This document shows, in pieces, positions 33,410 to 41,497 of a stretch of 64,000 nt of DNA (position 1 is its first letter; the number at the start of each line of letters is the position of its first letter). A program made the position numbers and the translations under genes. Below the pieces are notes generated by a model. The model saw only the letters and a list, made by a program, of their open reading frames with translations, made no database searches and was not told the DNA's origin. Origin of the DNA: Solirubrobacteraceae bacterium (GTDB taxonomy: Bacteria > Actinomycetota > Thermoleophilia > Solirubrobacterales > Solirubrobacteraceae); the NCBI GenBank assembly GCA_030447505.1, contig JAUJOT010000004.1, positions 186,001-250,000 of the forward strand. The letters are read 5' to 3'.

Positions 33410-34278
33410 TCCGTCACCGCGCGGCGGCGTGCGCACCAGGCCGTGTCCGAGCAGACCATCCGCTGGCGCCCGTCCACGAACTCGGTGTCCAGGAAACTGC
33501 CTTCGGCGTCGCAGCGCCAGCAGCACTCGGTGAAGCGCTCGGGCTCGAACGCGCGGTCCTCGAACACCAGCGGCACGACATCGGTGTAAGGCGGGACGGC
33601 GAACACGGCGGCCTCGCGCCCGGCACCGAACAGCGACAGCTGCGGCGCCTGGTGCAGGCGCGGGACGTCGTAGCGCGGGATCGGCGACGGCGTCATCACG
33701 TAGCCGTCGTCGACGCGCACCGGATAGCTGTGCGTGAACGAGGAACGGCCCATCCGCGCGGTGTCCTCGTAGAGATAGAGCCACAGCGCGGTGTAGTCGC
33801 CCTCGGCATGCAGGCGGCGCGTCACCGATGGACGCGCGGAGATGCGCCGCAGCGGATCGGACACCGGAACCTGGAAGACGAGCACCTGGCCCTCGTCCAG
33901 CTCGTCCTGCGGGATCCGGTGACGCGTCTGGATCAAGGTCGCCCGGCGGGCGTCGGTCGTCGTCGGCACTCCGGTGGTCGTGGCGATCAGCTCGCGCAGA
34001 CCGACCGCGTTCATGCTCTGGTCGTCGCCCTGGTCGATGACCTTGAGGACGTCTTTCGGCGTGATCGTCGCGAGGGTGACCTGAAGCCCCCCGCTGCCCC
34101 AGCCGCGCGCCACCGGCATCTCACGCGAGGCGAAAGGCACGAGATGGCCGGGAATGCAGACGCCCTTGAGCAGCGCGCGACGGACTTCGCGCTTGGCCGA
34201 CTCGTCCATATACGCGAAGGCGTAGCCGCTGCGCGTGCGCGGTCCGGTGTCCAGCAGCTCGCGCAGCGCGGTCGTCAT
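33406..34278 (-). CDS. phnJ: C-P lyase catalytic subunit PhnJ (radical SAM)
   Basis: PhnJ, 290 residues, is the radical SAM enzyme that breaks the carbon-phosphorus bond of ribose-1-phosphonate 5-phosphate to release the alkane. The glycyl-radical region MPVARGWGSGGLQ is present near residue 60. The iron-sulfur cysteines are in TECCWRCDAEG and MVCSDTAWC near the C-terminus, matching the CxxC-x21-C pattern. It overlaps phnI and phnK by 4 bp. Confidence 0.96.
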   Translation of the reverse strand: MTTALRELLDTGPRTRSGYAFAYMDESAKREVRRALLKGVCIPGHLVPFASREMPVARGWGSGGLQVTLATITPKDVLKVIDQGDDQSMNAVGLRELIATTTGVPTTTDARRATLIQTRHRIPQDELDEGQVLVFQVPVSDPLRRISARPSVTRRLHAEGDYTALWLYLYEDTARMGRSSFTHSYPVRVDDGYVMTPSPIPRYDVPRLHQAPQLSLFGAGREAAVFAVPPYTDVVPLVFEDRAFEPERFTECCWRCDAEGSFLDTEFVDGRQRMVCSDTAWCARRRAVTE

Positions 34279-35363
34279 GCGTCCTCGTCGTCGTGGTCGC
34301 CACCGGCGGCGATACGGTCCAGGACCGAGGTGAACGTCACGTGATGGGGCAGCTTGAGATGTTCCAGGAAACCCGCCGCCTCCTGGCCGTCGAGCGCGAT
34401 GCCCAGGAACTCCTGATCCTCGGATGGCGACGGCGCGACCGCAGGCTCACAGGTCGCTGCGGCGCAGTTGGCGTCCAGCACTGCAGCGCTGATCGCACGG
34501 CGCTCGACGCTCCCGAGCGTGGCGCCGACGCCGACGCCGAGCCGTCCGTCGGCCTTCTGCCGGCCGCCGTAGAGCACGACCTCGGCGACCGTGGCCGGCA
34601 CCGAGCCGATGCGGACGCGGCCGCCGGTGTCGGGATGCTCGATGTAGACGTCGAACTCGCCGAGACGCAGCTCGGCGAGCGTCGCGGCGGCGTCCGTACC
34701 GCGGATCGAGGTATAGGCGATCGCCGTCAGTGCGCCGGTCTCGCCGCGCGCGAGGAGCTGCTCGAACGCGCCGCGCTCGCGGCCGGCGTCGGCCGGGGCG
34801 CGGGAGCCGTCGATGGCCTGCGCCACCGGTCCCGGGCTGAGCAGGCCGCGGCGATCGAGTCCGTCGAGTGCGCGCGGGATCTGCGCGAGCCCATGCGCTG
34901 CAGCGTAGGTGGACGCTGCGGTGCCGTTGGCCGATACGGTGCCGTTGGACGAGACACCGCCATTGACCGGTCCGTCGTCAAAGTCCAGCAGCCGCTGTGC
35001 GTAGTCCAGTGAGGCACCGAGGTACTGCCCCCCTTCGGGCTCGCGGAACGCGGGTGTGATGCGGCGCAGGGTGCGCATCTGTCCGATGTCTGTCCGCGAG
35101 GTCGTGCGGCGTGGGAGCATCGCTGCCCAGGCACGGACGAGCGAGACGGCGCGTGCCACATCACCACGCGCCTGCTCGATCGCGCGAGAGCAGACCGCGG
35201 GCTCCCACACGCCGGCCTCGCCGGCGACCTGGTCGACCAGCAGCGGCAGGGTGCCGGCAAGGTCCAGCCCGCTTGCGCTCCCGTCGATCGACCCTTTGCG
35301 CTGCGCGAGCCGCGCAGCGGTCGCGATCGCTCCGGCGTCGGCGCGGACGGTCTCGTAGCCCAT
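34275..35363 (-). CDS. phnI: C-P lyase core subunit PhnI
   Basis: PhnI, 362 residues, works with PhnG, H and L to attach the phosphonate to ATP ribose, displacing adenine. Recognisable blocks are MGYETVRADAGAIATAARLA, the RRITPAFREPEGGQYLGASLDYAQRLLDF segment, AYTSIRGTDAAATLAELR and LPHHVTFTSVLDRI. A Gly/Asn/Ser-rich stretch (NGGVSSNGTVSANGTAAST) is an insertion typical of flexible loops. It overlaps phnH by one base (TGATG) and phnJ by 4 bp. Confidence 0.95.
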   Translation of the reverse strand: MGYETVRADAGAIATAARLAQRKGSIDGSASGLDLAGTLPLLVDQVAGEAGVWEPAVCSRAIEQARGDVARAVSLVRAWAAMLPRRTTSRTDIGQMRTLRRITPAFREPEGGQYLGASLDYAQRLLDFDDGPVNGGVSSNGTVSANGTAASTYAAAHGLAQIPRALDGLDRRGLLSPGPVAQAIDGSRAPADAGRERGAFEQLLARGETGALTAIAYTSIRGTDAAATLAELRLGEFDVYIEHPDTGGRVRIGSVPATVAEVVLYGGRQKADGRLGVGVGATLGSVERRAISAAVLDANCAAATCEPAVAPSPSEDQEFLGIALDGQEAAGFLEHLKLPHHVTFTSVLDRIAAGGDHDDEDA

Positions 35364-35902
35364 CAGCCGACGACCTCGACGCGCGTGCTGCGCGGCAGCC
35401 CGGTGACCGACCCGTCGGCGCCGACCAGCAGCAGATCGACGCCGAGCGGGCGTCGTTCGCAGGCTGCGGCCCGATCGGCGAGCTCGGCCGCTGTCAGGGC
35501 GAGGCTCGTGCTCAGCAGCCCATCGACCCCCGGTCCGCGCAGCTGTACATCCGTGACGCTCGCGGACTCACCAGAAGCGACGTACAGGACCGTCGCCCCG
35601 TGCGACGGGTGCTCCTCGCTGCCGCGCGGAGCCCGCGCCAGCCCACCTCCCGAGGTCGGGCCGCGGACCAGCAGCACCCGTGCCTGCTCGGCGGGGACGC
35701 GGTGGTGCGCAACCGGCAACGCCCAGTCTCCCTCACAGCAGATCGGCATGTCCGGCTCATACAGCGACTGGATGAGCGCGCAGGCGGCCACCTCCGAGTC
35801 GACCGCGCCGGCCAGGGGGAATCGGCGCCCGGGATGTGCGAGCGCCGACAGCGCCGCGCGGAAGCACTCGTGGCCGGCGATTACCGCGGAGAGGGTGCTC
35901 AT
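35363..35902 (-). CDS. phnH: C-P lyase core subunit PhnH
   Basis: PhnH, 179 residues, is a structural subunit of the PhnGHI complex. Family blocks are FRAALSALAHPGRRFPLAG, VAACALIQSLYEPDMP, RGPTSGGGLARAPRGSEEHPSHGATVLYV and RGPGVDGL. It overlaps phnG by 4 bp. Confidence 0.92.
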   Translation of the reverse strand: MSTLSAVIAGHECFRAALSALAHPGRRFPLAGAVDSEVAACALIQSLYEPDMPICCEGDWALPVAHHRVPAEQARVLLVRGPTSGGGLARAPRGSEEHPSHGATVLYVASGESASVTDVQLRGPGVDGLLSTSLALTAAELADRAAACERRPLGVDLLLVGADGSVTGLPRSTRVEVVG

Positions 35903-36294
35903 CCGAGCGTCAACCTCGTCGCCGCGACGTCGTCGTCGCCGCGCAGCCGCTCCTGCCGCTCGTCGGCGAGCGCGCGTTCGGCCAGCTCGTCAGACGCCGG
36001 CCCGCCGGCCGCATCGGCCAGCGCTGCTGCCAGCGATGCCTCGGCGTCGAAGCCCAGCACGCAGGCGAAGCCCGCGTCACCCGCAACGGTCACGCGCGCG
36101 CTCGAGACGACCGCCTCACCGAGGCAGAACGTCCCCACCGCCGACGACAGCTCGAGCATCACGGTCTGCGCGGCCGGGCGCTCGACGAGCTCGACGCACC
36201 CGCGCGCGGCGATCGACTCGCCCAGTTCGAGCAGCGCTGCGCGCCGGCAGCGCGCGGCGGCGGCCAGACCCTCGGCGCGACGCTCGGGGCTCAT
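35899..36294 (-). CDS. phnG: C-P lyase core subunit PhnG
   Basis: PhnG, 131 residues. Blocks matching the family are ELVERPAAQTVMLE, FCLGEAVVSSARVTVAGDAGFACVLG and DAEASLAAALADAA. The ATG at 36294 overlaps the phnF stop by 4 bp; the open frame extends upstream but similarity does not. It is part of the nucleosidase/phosphonylase step with PhnH, PhnI and PhnL. Confidence 0.92.
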   Translation of the reverse strand: MSPERRAEGLAAAARCRRAALLELGESIAARGCVELVERPAAQTVMLELSSAVGTFCLGEAVVSSARVTVAGDAGFACVLGFDAEASLAAALADAAGGPASDELAERALADERQERLRGDDDVAATRLTLG

Positions 36295-37016
36295 CGTCCG
36301 CCGAACTCCACGACGAGGCGGAACACATCCGCGCGCAGCCAGCCCGCCGTGACCTCGATCGGGCGCCGCAGGCGTGCGCACTCGGCGATGCCGCGGGTGG
36401 CGATCGTCCATGGCTGGGCGTCGAGTCCGAGGCGGCGGGTAACCCGCTCGGAGGCGAGCTCGACCTCGGCGCGGTAGACCGCGCGCACGGGCTCCAGGTC
36501 ATAGCCCTCGGTGAGCGCCTCGTACAGCGATGCGCTGCGGTGCAGGCGCCGCGGAAGATCGGGCACGAGATCGGCGGCGAGGTAGGTGTCGCCGCAACCG
36601 ACCAGCTCGTCGTCGACGAAGCGCCGGCGAGAGATGAGGTACACCTGCGCGCCGGTGGCCAGCTCCAGCTCGGCGCGCACAGCCGCCGGCGCGGCGCGCA
36701 GACGGATGCTCTCGGTCTCCGAACGCGGCGCCGCGCCGGTGCGCCGCACGGTCTCCGAGAAGCTCGGCGCGGCCCCTGGACCGACGCGGTAGTCGATCAG
36801 CGACGCGACGAAGGTGCCACGGCCCCGCACGCGACGCACGAGATGGCGGCGCTCGAGCTCCTGCAGAACGGCCCGCGCGGTCTGGCGGTGCAGCCCATAG
36901 GTTCGCGCGAGCTCGTTCTCGGAGGGAAGGCGCGAGCCCGGCTTGGCACTGGACAGTGATCGCGCGAGCACCCCCGCGACGGCGAGATAGGTCGGTGTGT
37001 CGGTGCTGGGGGCCAC
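36291..37016 (-). CDS. phnF: GntR/UTRA-family repressor of the phosphonate operon
   Basis: An N-terminal GntR winged helix (SRLPSENELARTYGLHRQTA, RRVRGRGTFVA) is joined to a C-terminal UTRA ligand-binding domain (AQVYLISRRRFVDDE, SASLYEALTEGYDL, YRAEVELASERV). About 241 residues. I choose GTG at 37016; the open frame runs further to a TTG at 37046, but that lies inside a perfect palindrome that is better explained as the operator. The gene sits in the middle of the operon, between transport (phnDCE) and catalysis (phnG-M). Confidence 0.9.
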   Translation of the reverse strand: MAPSTDTPTYLAVAGVLARSLSSAKPGSRLPSENELARTYGLHRQTARAVLQELERRHLVRRVRGRGTFVASLIDYRVGPGAAPSFSETVRRTGAAPRSETESIRLRAAPAAVRAELELATGAQVYLISRRRFVDDELVGCGDTYLAADLVPDLPRRLHRSASLYEALTEGYDLEPVRAVYRAEVELASERVTRRLGLDAQPWTIATRGIAECARLRRPIEVTAGWLRADVFRLVVEFGGR

Positions 37017-37033
37017 GGCCGGCAAGGTATCAG

Positions 37034-37047
37034 CTTGTCTAGACAAG
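37034..37047. promoter_or_regulatory. Perfect palindrome before phnF, likely PhnF operator
   Basis: CTTGTCTAGACAAG is a perfect 14-bp inverted repeat between the phnE stop (37051) and the phnF start (37016). A related palindrome lies upstream of phnD. Operators of GntR/UTRA regulators are often short palindromes of this form, so it probably controls a second, internal promoter for phnF-M. Confidence 0.7.
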
Positions 37048-37050
37048 TCC

Positions 37051-37875
37051 TTAGAGGATGCGCCGGCGCAGGGCAGCCGACACCCGTTCGACCGCCATCA
37101 CGAGCACGAACATGACGAGCAGCAGCATCGCCACCGTGGGGTAGTCGAAGAGCTGGATCGCGGTGAGGATCTGAAACCCGATGCCGCCGGCGCCGACGAA
37201 GCCCAGCACGAGTGACGAGCGGACGTTCTCGTCGAGGCGGTACAGCGCGATCCCGACCAGCGATGGCAGCACGGTCGGAACGGCGGCGTGGCTGAAGACC
37301 TGCATACGCCGCGCGCCGGTCAGCGTGAGCGCGTGAACGGGGCCCATGTCCATGTCCTCGAAGCGCTCGGCGAACAGCCGCCCGAGCATTCCGATCGAGT
37401 GCACCGAGACCGCGAGCACGCCAGCGAAGGGTCCCAGGCCGACGGCGGTGACGAACAGCAGCGCCCACACTAGATCCGGCACCACCCGGCAGACGGCGAT
37501 CACGCCGCGAGCGGCGATGTAGAGCGGCCGAGCCGGCGTAAGGTTCTCGGCTGCGCAGATCGAAAACGGCAGCGCGAGCACGAGCGCGGCGAGGGTTCCG
37601 ATCAGCGCGATGTCGAACGTCTCCAGCGCGGCTGACAGGGCATCGGGTAATGTCGCGAATGACGGCGGCAGCGAGCGCGCGAGGATGTCGGCCATGCCGG
37701 TAACACCGGTGACGAGGTCCTGCGGCCGCGCGTCGACGACGATCAGGCCCTGGACGACGAAGGCGGCGAACGCGAGCGCGCCGGCGACCTGGATGACGCG
37801 CCGCCGCGCGCGCCTCGGGGAAAGCCCGGGCAGTTGCAACGCGCCGGCGACCGGCTCCCGCGTCGCCGTCATCAC
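37051..37875 (-). CDS. phnE: Phosphonate ABC transporter permease PhnE
   Basis: An inner-membrane permease of 274 residues with about six hydrophobic segments. The EAA-like cytoplasmic loop is GPVHALTLTGARRMQVFSHA, followed by RLDENVRSSLVLGFVGAGGIGF, both typical of PhnE. It imports phosphonates together with PhnC and PhnD. It overlaps phnC by 4 bp. Confidence 0.94.
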   Translation of the reverse strand: MMTATREPVAGALQLPGLSPRRARRRVIQVAGALAFAAFVVQGLIVVDARPQDLVTGVTGMADILARSLPPSFATLPDALSAALETFDIALIGTLAALVLALPFSICAAENLTPARPLYIAARGVIAVCRVVPDLVWALLFVTAVGLGPFAGVLAVSVHSIGMLGRLFAERFEDMDMGPVHALTLTGARRMQVFSHAAVPTVLPSLVGIALYRLDENVRSSLVLGFVGAGGIGFQILTAIQLFDYPTVAMLLLVMFVLVMAVERVSAALRRRIL

Positions 37876-38684
37876 CTCTCGTCCTGATACAGCGCGCGGA
37901 CGGCCTCGGCACCGACCACGTTGGCCGGCAGATCGAAGGCGATCCGGCCGGCTCGCAGCCCGGCGATCCGGTCGGCAAAGCGCAGCGCGAGCTCAGGCTG
38001 GTGCAGCACGCACAGCACGCCGAGGTTGTCGCGCGTCGCGAGGTCGCGTAGCAACTCCATCACGGACTCCGCCGCCTCGGGATCGAGGCTCGCCACGGGC
38101 TCATCGGCCATCAGCGTCTGCGGGCGCTGGCTGAGAGCGCGGGCGATTGCCACACGCTGAGCCTCGCCGCCCGACAGCGAGTCGGCTCGTCGGGCGGCGA
38201 CGTGGGTCATACGCACACGCGCCAGGCACTCCATGCCGTGCCGCAGCTCCGCCGCCGGCAGATGCCCCGCGGCGACACGCAGGCCGCGTGAGCGCCCGAG
38301 CCCGCCGCACGCGACGTTGGCCAGCGCGCTGCGCCGTGCGACGAGGTGGCCGTGCTGGAAGATCGTCGCGACCTGGCGCCGGCGATCGCGCAGCTCGTTG
38401 CCAGACAGGGCGGCGAGGTCTGAGCCGGCGACCGTCACCGATCCCGACGTGGGGTCGAGCAGGCGCACGGCGCAGCGCAGCATCGTTGACTTGCCGCAGC
38501 CGTTGGGACCGAGCAAGACGACCAGTTCCCCAGGCCACACGCTCAGCGTCACGTCGTCCAGCACGCGTCGACTCGCGCCGTCGAAGCGCTTGCTGAGGCC
38601 GCGGATCTCCACGACCGGCGCACCGCGGTCCGCGCCGGTCCGTGCCGCATCCTGAGCGCGTGTACGCGTCGCACCGTTGCTCAT
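37872..38684 (-). CDS. phnC: Phosphonate ABC transporter ATPase PhnC
   Basis: An importer ATPase of 270 residues. It has Walker A LLGPNGCGKSTMLRC, the Q loop ATIFQHGHL, signature LSGGEAQRVAIARALSQ and Walker B TLMADEPVASLDPE. It energises uptake with PhnE and PhnD. Its start overlaps the phnD stop by 4 bp. Confidence 0.94.
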   Translation of the reverse strand: MSNGATRTRAQDAARTGADRGAPVVEIRGLSKRFDGASRRVLDDVTLSVWPGELVVLLGPNGCGKSTMLRCAVRLLDPTSGSVTVAGSDLAALSGNELRDRRRQVATIFQHGHLVARRSALANVACGGLGRSRGLRVAAGHLPAAELRHGMECLARVRMTHVAARRADSLSGGEAQRVAIARALSQRPQTLMADEPVASLDPEAAESVMELLRDLATRDNLGVLCVLHQPELALRFADRIAGLRAGRIAFDLPANVVGAEAVRALYQDER

Positions 38685-39610
38685 CCGAGATCCTCGAGGC
38701 CGAGCCCGAGTTCGGACTGGACGTCGCGGATCGGATCGTAGGCCGAGTCCTCGACAGCCACGAGGCTCTGGCCGATCAGCACCTCGCGAGCCTTCTTGGG
38801 CAGCGTGCTGAAGTCCAGCGAGAGGATCGCGTCGGCGACGCGCTGCTTGAACGCCTCGGGCAGGTCGCCGCGAACCGTGATCGGATCCAGCGGAATCGGA
38901 TCGGACTTCGCCAGCGTCACCAGCTTCTCGGGTTCGTAGTCGCCCTGGTTCTCGAGGCTGGCAATCTGCTCGGAGTTGAGCTCGCCGGCGTCGACCTTGC
39001 CATTGCGCAGTGCCTCGTAGGCCGACGGGTGGCTCCCGGCGAACACGGGCTTGACGCCCTTGCGGGGGTCGATGCCCGCCTGCTTGAGCAGGAACGCCGG
39101 AATCAGATAGCCCGAGGTCGACGCCGGATCGGAGTACGCGAACGACTTGCCCTTGACGCCCTCGAGAGTGGTGATGTTCTTGCTCTTGGGCGCGACGATG
39201 CTCGCGGTGTAGGTGCCCGCCTTCCCGTCCTCCCCGGCGAAGATCGCGACCGCCTCAGCGTTGGCCAGCTTGTGCGCGAGCGTGTAGCCGAACGGGCCGA
39301 ACTGGGCGATCTCGAGCTTCTTGGCACGCATCGCCTCGATCTCGGCGGTGTAGTTCGGGGTGATCAGCAGGGTGACCTTGCAGCCCAGCTTTTGCCCGAG
39401 CTGCTCGACGAGCGGCTTGTAGGCGGGCAGCAGCAGTGCGCTGGACTCGTAGGGCTCGACCGCCATGCGCACGTTGCCGCCGTTCGGGCACTCGGCGGCG
39501 GAGGACGCCGAGTTGCTGACCGCGGGCTCGTCGGCATCGGAGCCGCAACCGGCCAACAGGGCAACCGCTCCAGCCGCTGCCAGCGTCGTCAGTGCACGCG
39601 CGATCATCAT
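38681..39610 (-). CDS. phnD: Phosphonate-binding lipoprotein PhnD
   Basis: A substrate-binding lipoprotein of 309 residues. The signal ends in a lipobox (AGAVALLAGCGSDADEP). The mature domain has the PhnD-type blocks MAVEPYESSALLLPAYKPLV, EIAQFGPFGYTLA, FAYSDPASTSGYLIPAFLL and SHPSAYEALRNGKVDAGELN. It captures phosphonates outside the membrane for PhnEC. It is the first gene of the phn operon. Confidence 0.94.
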   Translation of the reverse strand: MMIARALTTLAAAGAVALLAGCGSDADEPAVSNSASSAAECPNGGNVRMAVEPYESSALLLPAYKPLVEQLGQKLGCKVTLLITPNYTAEIEAMRAKKLEIAQFGPFGYTLAHKLANAEAVAIFAGEDGKAGTYTASIVAPKSKNITTLEGVKGKSFAYSDPASTSGYLIPAFLLKQAGIDPRKGVKPVFAGSHPSAYEALRNGKVDAGELNSEQIASLENQGDYEPEKLVTLAKSDPIPLDPITVRGDLPEAFKQRVADAILSLDFSTLPKKAREVLIGQSLVAVEDSAYDPIRDVQSELGLGLEDLG

Positions 39611-39648
39611 GTCTCCACTTCGCTCGGAGCCGGCCTCGCCCTGCTGCC

Positions 39649-39666
39649 TGGTTGACTAGACAACCA
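39649..39666. promoter_or_regulatory. Palindrome upstream of phnD, likely PhnF operator
   Basis: TGGTTGACTAGACAACCA is symmetric except at one pair (A/A at positions 7 and 12). It lies 38 bases upstream of the phnD ATG. It shares the core TTGnCTAGACAA with the palindrome at 37034-37047, so both are probably bound by PhnF. Confidence 0.68.
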
Positions 39667-40022
39667 GCACTGTGCTCGGTCGCCGTCGCGCGCTTGTTAT
39701 GAGCCTGTGACCGGAACGTGACGTTTCAGCGAACCCTCCAAACGATCCGCACACGATCTTCGCCCCGTACGCACCGCCGCGACCTAGATCGACTTCCTCG
39801 TGGGCCTCGGGGTCGGCGCCGGCGACTGCTCTCGCGCGACGGCGGCGGCGATGATGGTGCCATGAGGACCGTAGAGACGAGCAGGTCGCCAGCACTGAGC
39901 CGGGGTTGCCGCCGAGGGTGCAGGCCGCGCTCGGGGAACTTGTCAACGCGGCGACAAACGAGCTGCTGGCCCGCTGACTGCAGCAGAAGCAGCAGCCGCT
40001 TCCAAGCCGAAGCGACGTGCCG
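39667..40022. other. Intergenic stretch upstream of the phn operon
   Basis: About 350 bases. I see no gene with a recognisable product on either strand. The phn promoter lies at its start, around the operator. Confidence 0.5.
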
Positions 40023-40688
40023 CTACTGGCGGGCCTCGGCGCGACGCCTGCCTGCGGCGCGGCCCCCCACGGCCCCGAGGAAGAGGCTGCCCAGTCCGAT
40101 TGCTGCGATTAGCGACCACGGCGTGGAGCTGCTCGACCCACTGGGCTTTTCCGGCGTCGGGTTTCCTTGCGCTGATCTCGTGGCGTTCTCCGGCCTCAGT
40201 CTTTCTGCTGTCGGGCGCGGCTCATCTCGCTGCGCGACGACACCCAGCCCGTCCGACTCGTCCCGGTCAACCACATGGAGGTACTCCCAGGTGTTGTGTG
40301 CGCCGCCCTCATCGCCGTCCCAGATGAGGACCATGTACAACCCAGCGGGCGTGCCGTTCGGGACGCGGAAGCGGCCTGTTCGCGTCGGCTCGCGGCGTGG
40401 GCGGGAAAGAACAGTCGTTGTCGGGGCGTCCGCTCGATATGAGCTGGCGAGGTAGCCCGGCGCGATGCCGAAGTCCGTTGGTCGCGGATTGAAGACGACG
40501 CGGTAGGCGGGATAGCCGACGACCCCTGCCGCCGGGTGACCCGCCGCGTCGGTGAGCCGCACCTGCTGACCCGCCTCGACGAGGACATGACCCAGGCACC
40601 GGCATGGGCCATGCCCGACGGCAGGGGCCGGAGCCGATAGAACCAGTGCGGCCGTCGCCGATGTCATGCAGATGGGGACCCGCCGCAT
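40023..40688 (-). CDS. Secreted or membrane-anchored hypothetical protein
   Basis: A 221-residue protein. It has an N-terminal signal sequence (TSATAALVLSAPAPAVGHG), an extracytoplasmic domain with beta-rich blocks (HVLVEAGQQVRLTDAAGHP, GRFRVPNGTPAGLYMVLIWD, NTWEYLHVVD), a low-complexity Pro/Ser/Thr linker and a C-terminal helix SLIAAIGLGSLFLGAVGG with a basic tail. The architecture is that of a surface protein anchored by its C-terminus. CRCLG after the signal could bind metal. I do not recognise a named family. Confidence 0.7.
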   Translation of the reverse strand: MRRVPICMTSATAALVLSAPAPAVGHGPCRCLGHVLVEAGQQVRLTDAAGHPAAGVVGYPAYRVVFNPRPTDFGIAPGYLASSYRADAPTTTVLSRPRREPTRTGRFRVPNGTPAGLYMVLIWDGDEGGAHNTWEYLHVVDRDESDGLGVVAQRDEPRPTAERLRPENATRSAQGNPTPEKPSGSSSSTPWSLIAAIGLGSLFLGAVGGRAAGRRRAEARQ

Positions 40689-41334
40689 CGCTCGACACTA
40701 GACCGCGCTGATCTCTTCATCCAGTCCGCTGCTGCCTTACGCCATCAGCAGCAGCATCGGCGTCCTGGTGAGCGTTCGGCTGTGGGACGCCGTCTCTCAT
40801 CGTCGCGTAGCGGTGAGGATTGCCTGAGCTGAACGGTCCCGCCCGGGAATCCTCTCGTTGCCTGGCCCGTCACTACAGGCTGTCCAGACACGGACGCAAA
40901 CTCCGCGAGGACGTCATAGGCATCGCTCGTTCCCGCAATCGCTCGGCGCGACCGAACGCGCGGGCGCCCGCCGGCCGGATCCGGGCATGCAGGACCCCTC
41001 CCGGCTTGTCCGCAATCACAAGCAGGAGCTTGCCGTCGGCGCCTGCGGCGGGATCCTCGAGACGACCCGTCACAGAACGCGGTCGTGACGAGTGTCCCAG
41101 CGCTGGTTCAAGACCGCATCAAACAGCGAACGCGTCGCCCTGCAGAGCCTGCTCAAGCAGCGCGTGCTCCTCACGCTCCCCGGCCAGACCGAGATCATCC
41201 CGGCGCCCGAGATGATCTACGGCCTGGACCCAGACCTCCGCGACCCGCCACCGCTCGGAGCGCTCAGCCCCGTCGGGCGCCGGCCAGAAGACCATCCTGG
41301 CGCGCCGACCACGCAGCCTCAGCCGAGCGCGCTA

Positions 41335-41397
41335 CTGAAGAACTCGCGACACCTGACTGAAGAAACCGAGACATCTGCGCTGAAGAACTCGCGACAC
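41335..41397. repeat. Short direct repeats (two exact, one degenerate)
   Basis: CTGAAGAACTCGCGACAC occurs exactly at 41335-41352 and 41380-41397. Between them, at 41356, CTGAAGAAACCGAGACA is a degenerate third copy. The copies start 21 and 24 bases apart. The last copy runs into an inverted repeat. Confidence 0.75.
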
Positions 41398-41423
41398 TTC
41401 ACACACATCACCTGTGAAGTGTC
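41393..41423. repeat. Perfect 11-bp inverted repeat
   Basis: GACACTTCACA (41393-41403) and TGTGAAGTGTC (41413-41423) pair perfectly around a 9-base loop. The left arm overlaps the last direct repeat. It could be a transcription terminator, an operator or the end of a lost mobile element; no T-run follows. Confidence 0.7.
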
Positions 41424-41497
41424 ATGGAAGTTTCAGCGGATGCGACGTGAGAAGTTCAGGAGCCGCCGGTGGGCGTTGTCGTCGGAAACCCGTCGCG

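Larger units (their letters stand above)
40689..41497. other. Gene-poor accessory stretch with short repeats
   Basis: About 800 bases. A plus-strand frame from 41092 (SQRWFKTASNSERVALQSLL, then PEMIYGLDPDLRD) looks protein-like for about 60 residues but has no start signals, and I cannot name it; it may be the end of a decayed gene. The repeats at 41335-41423 follow. Confidence 0.45.
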
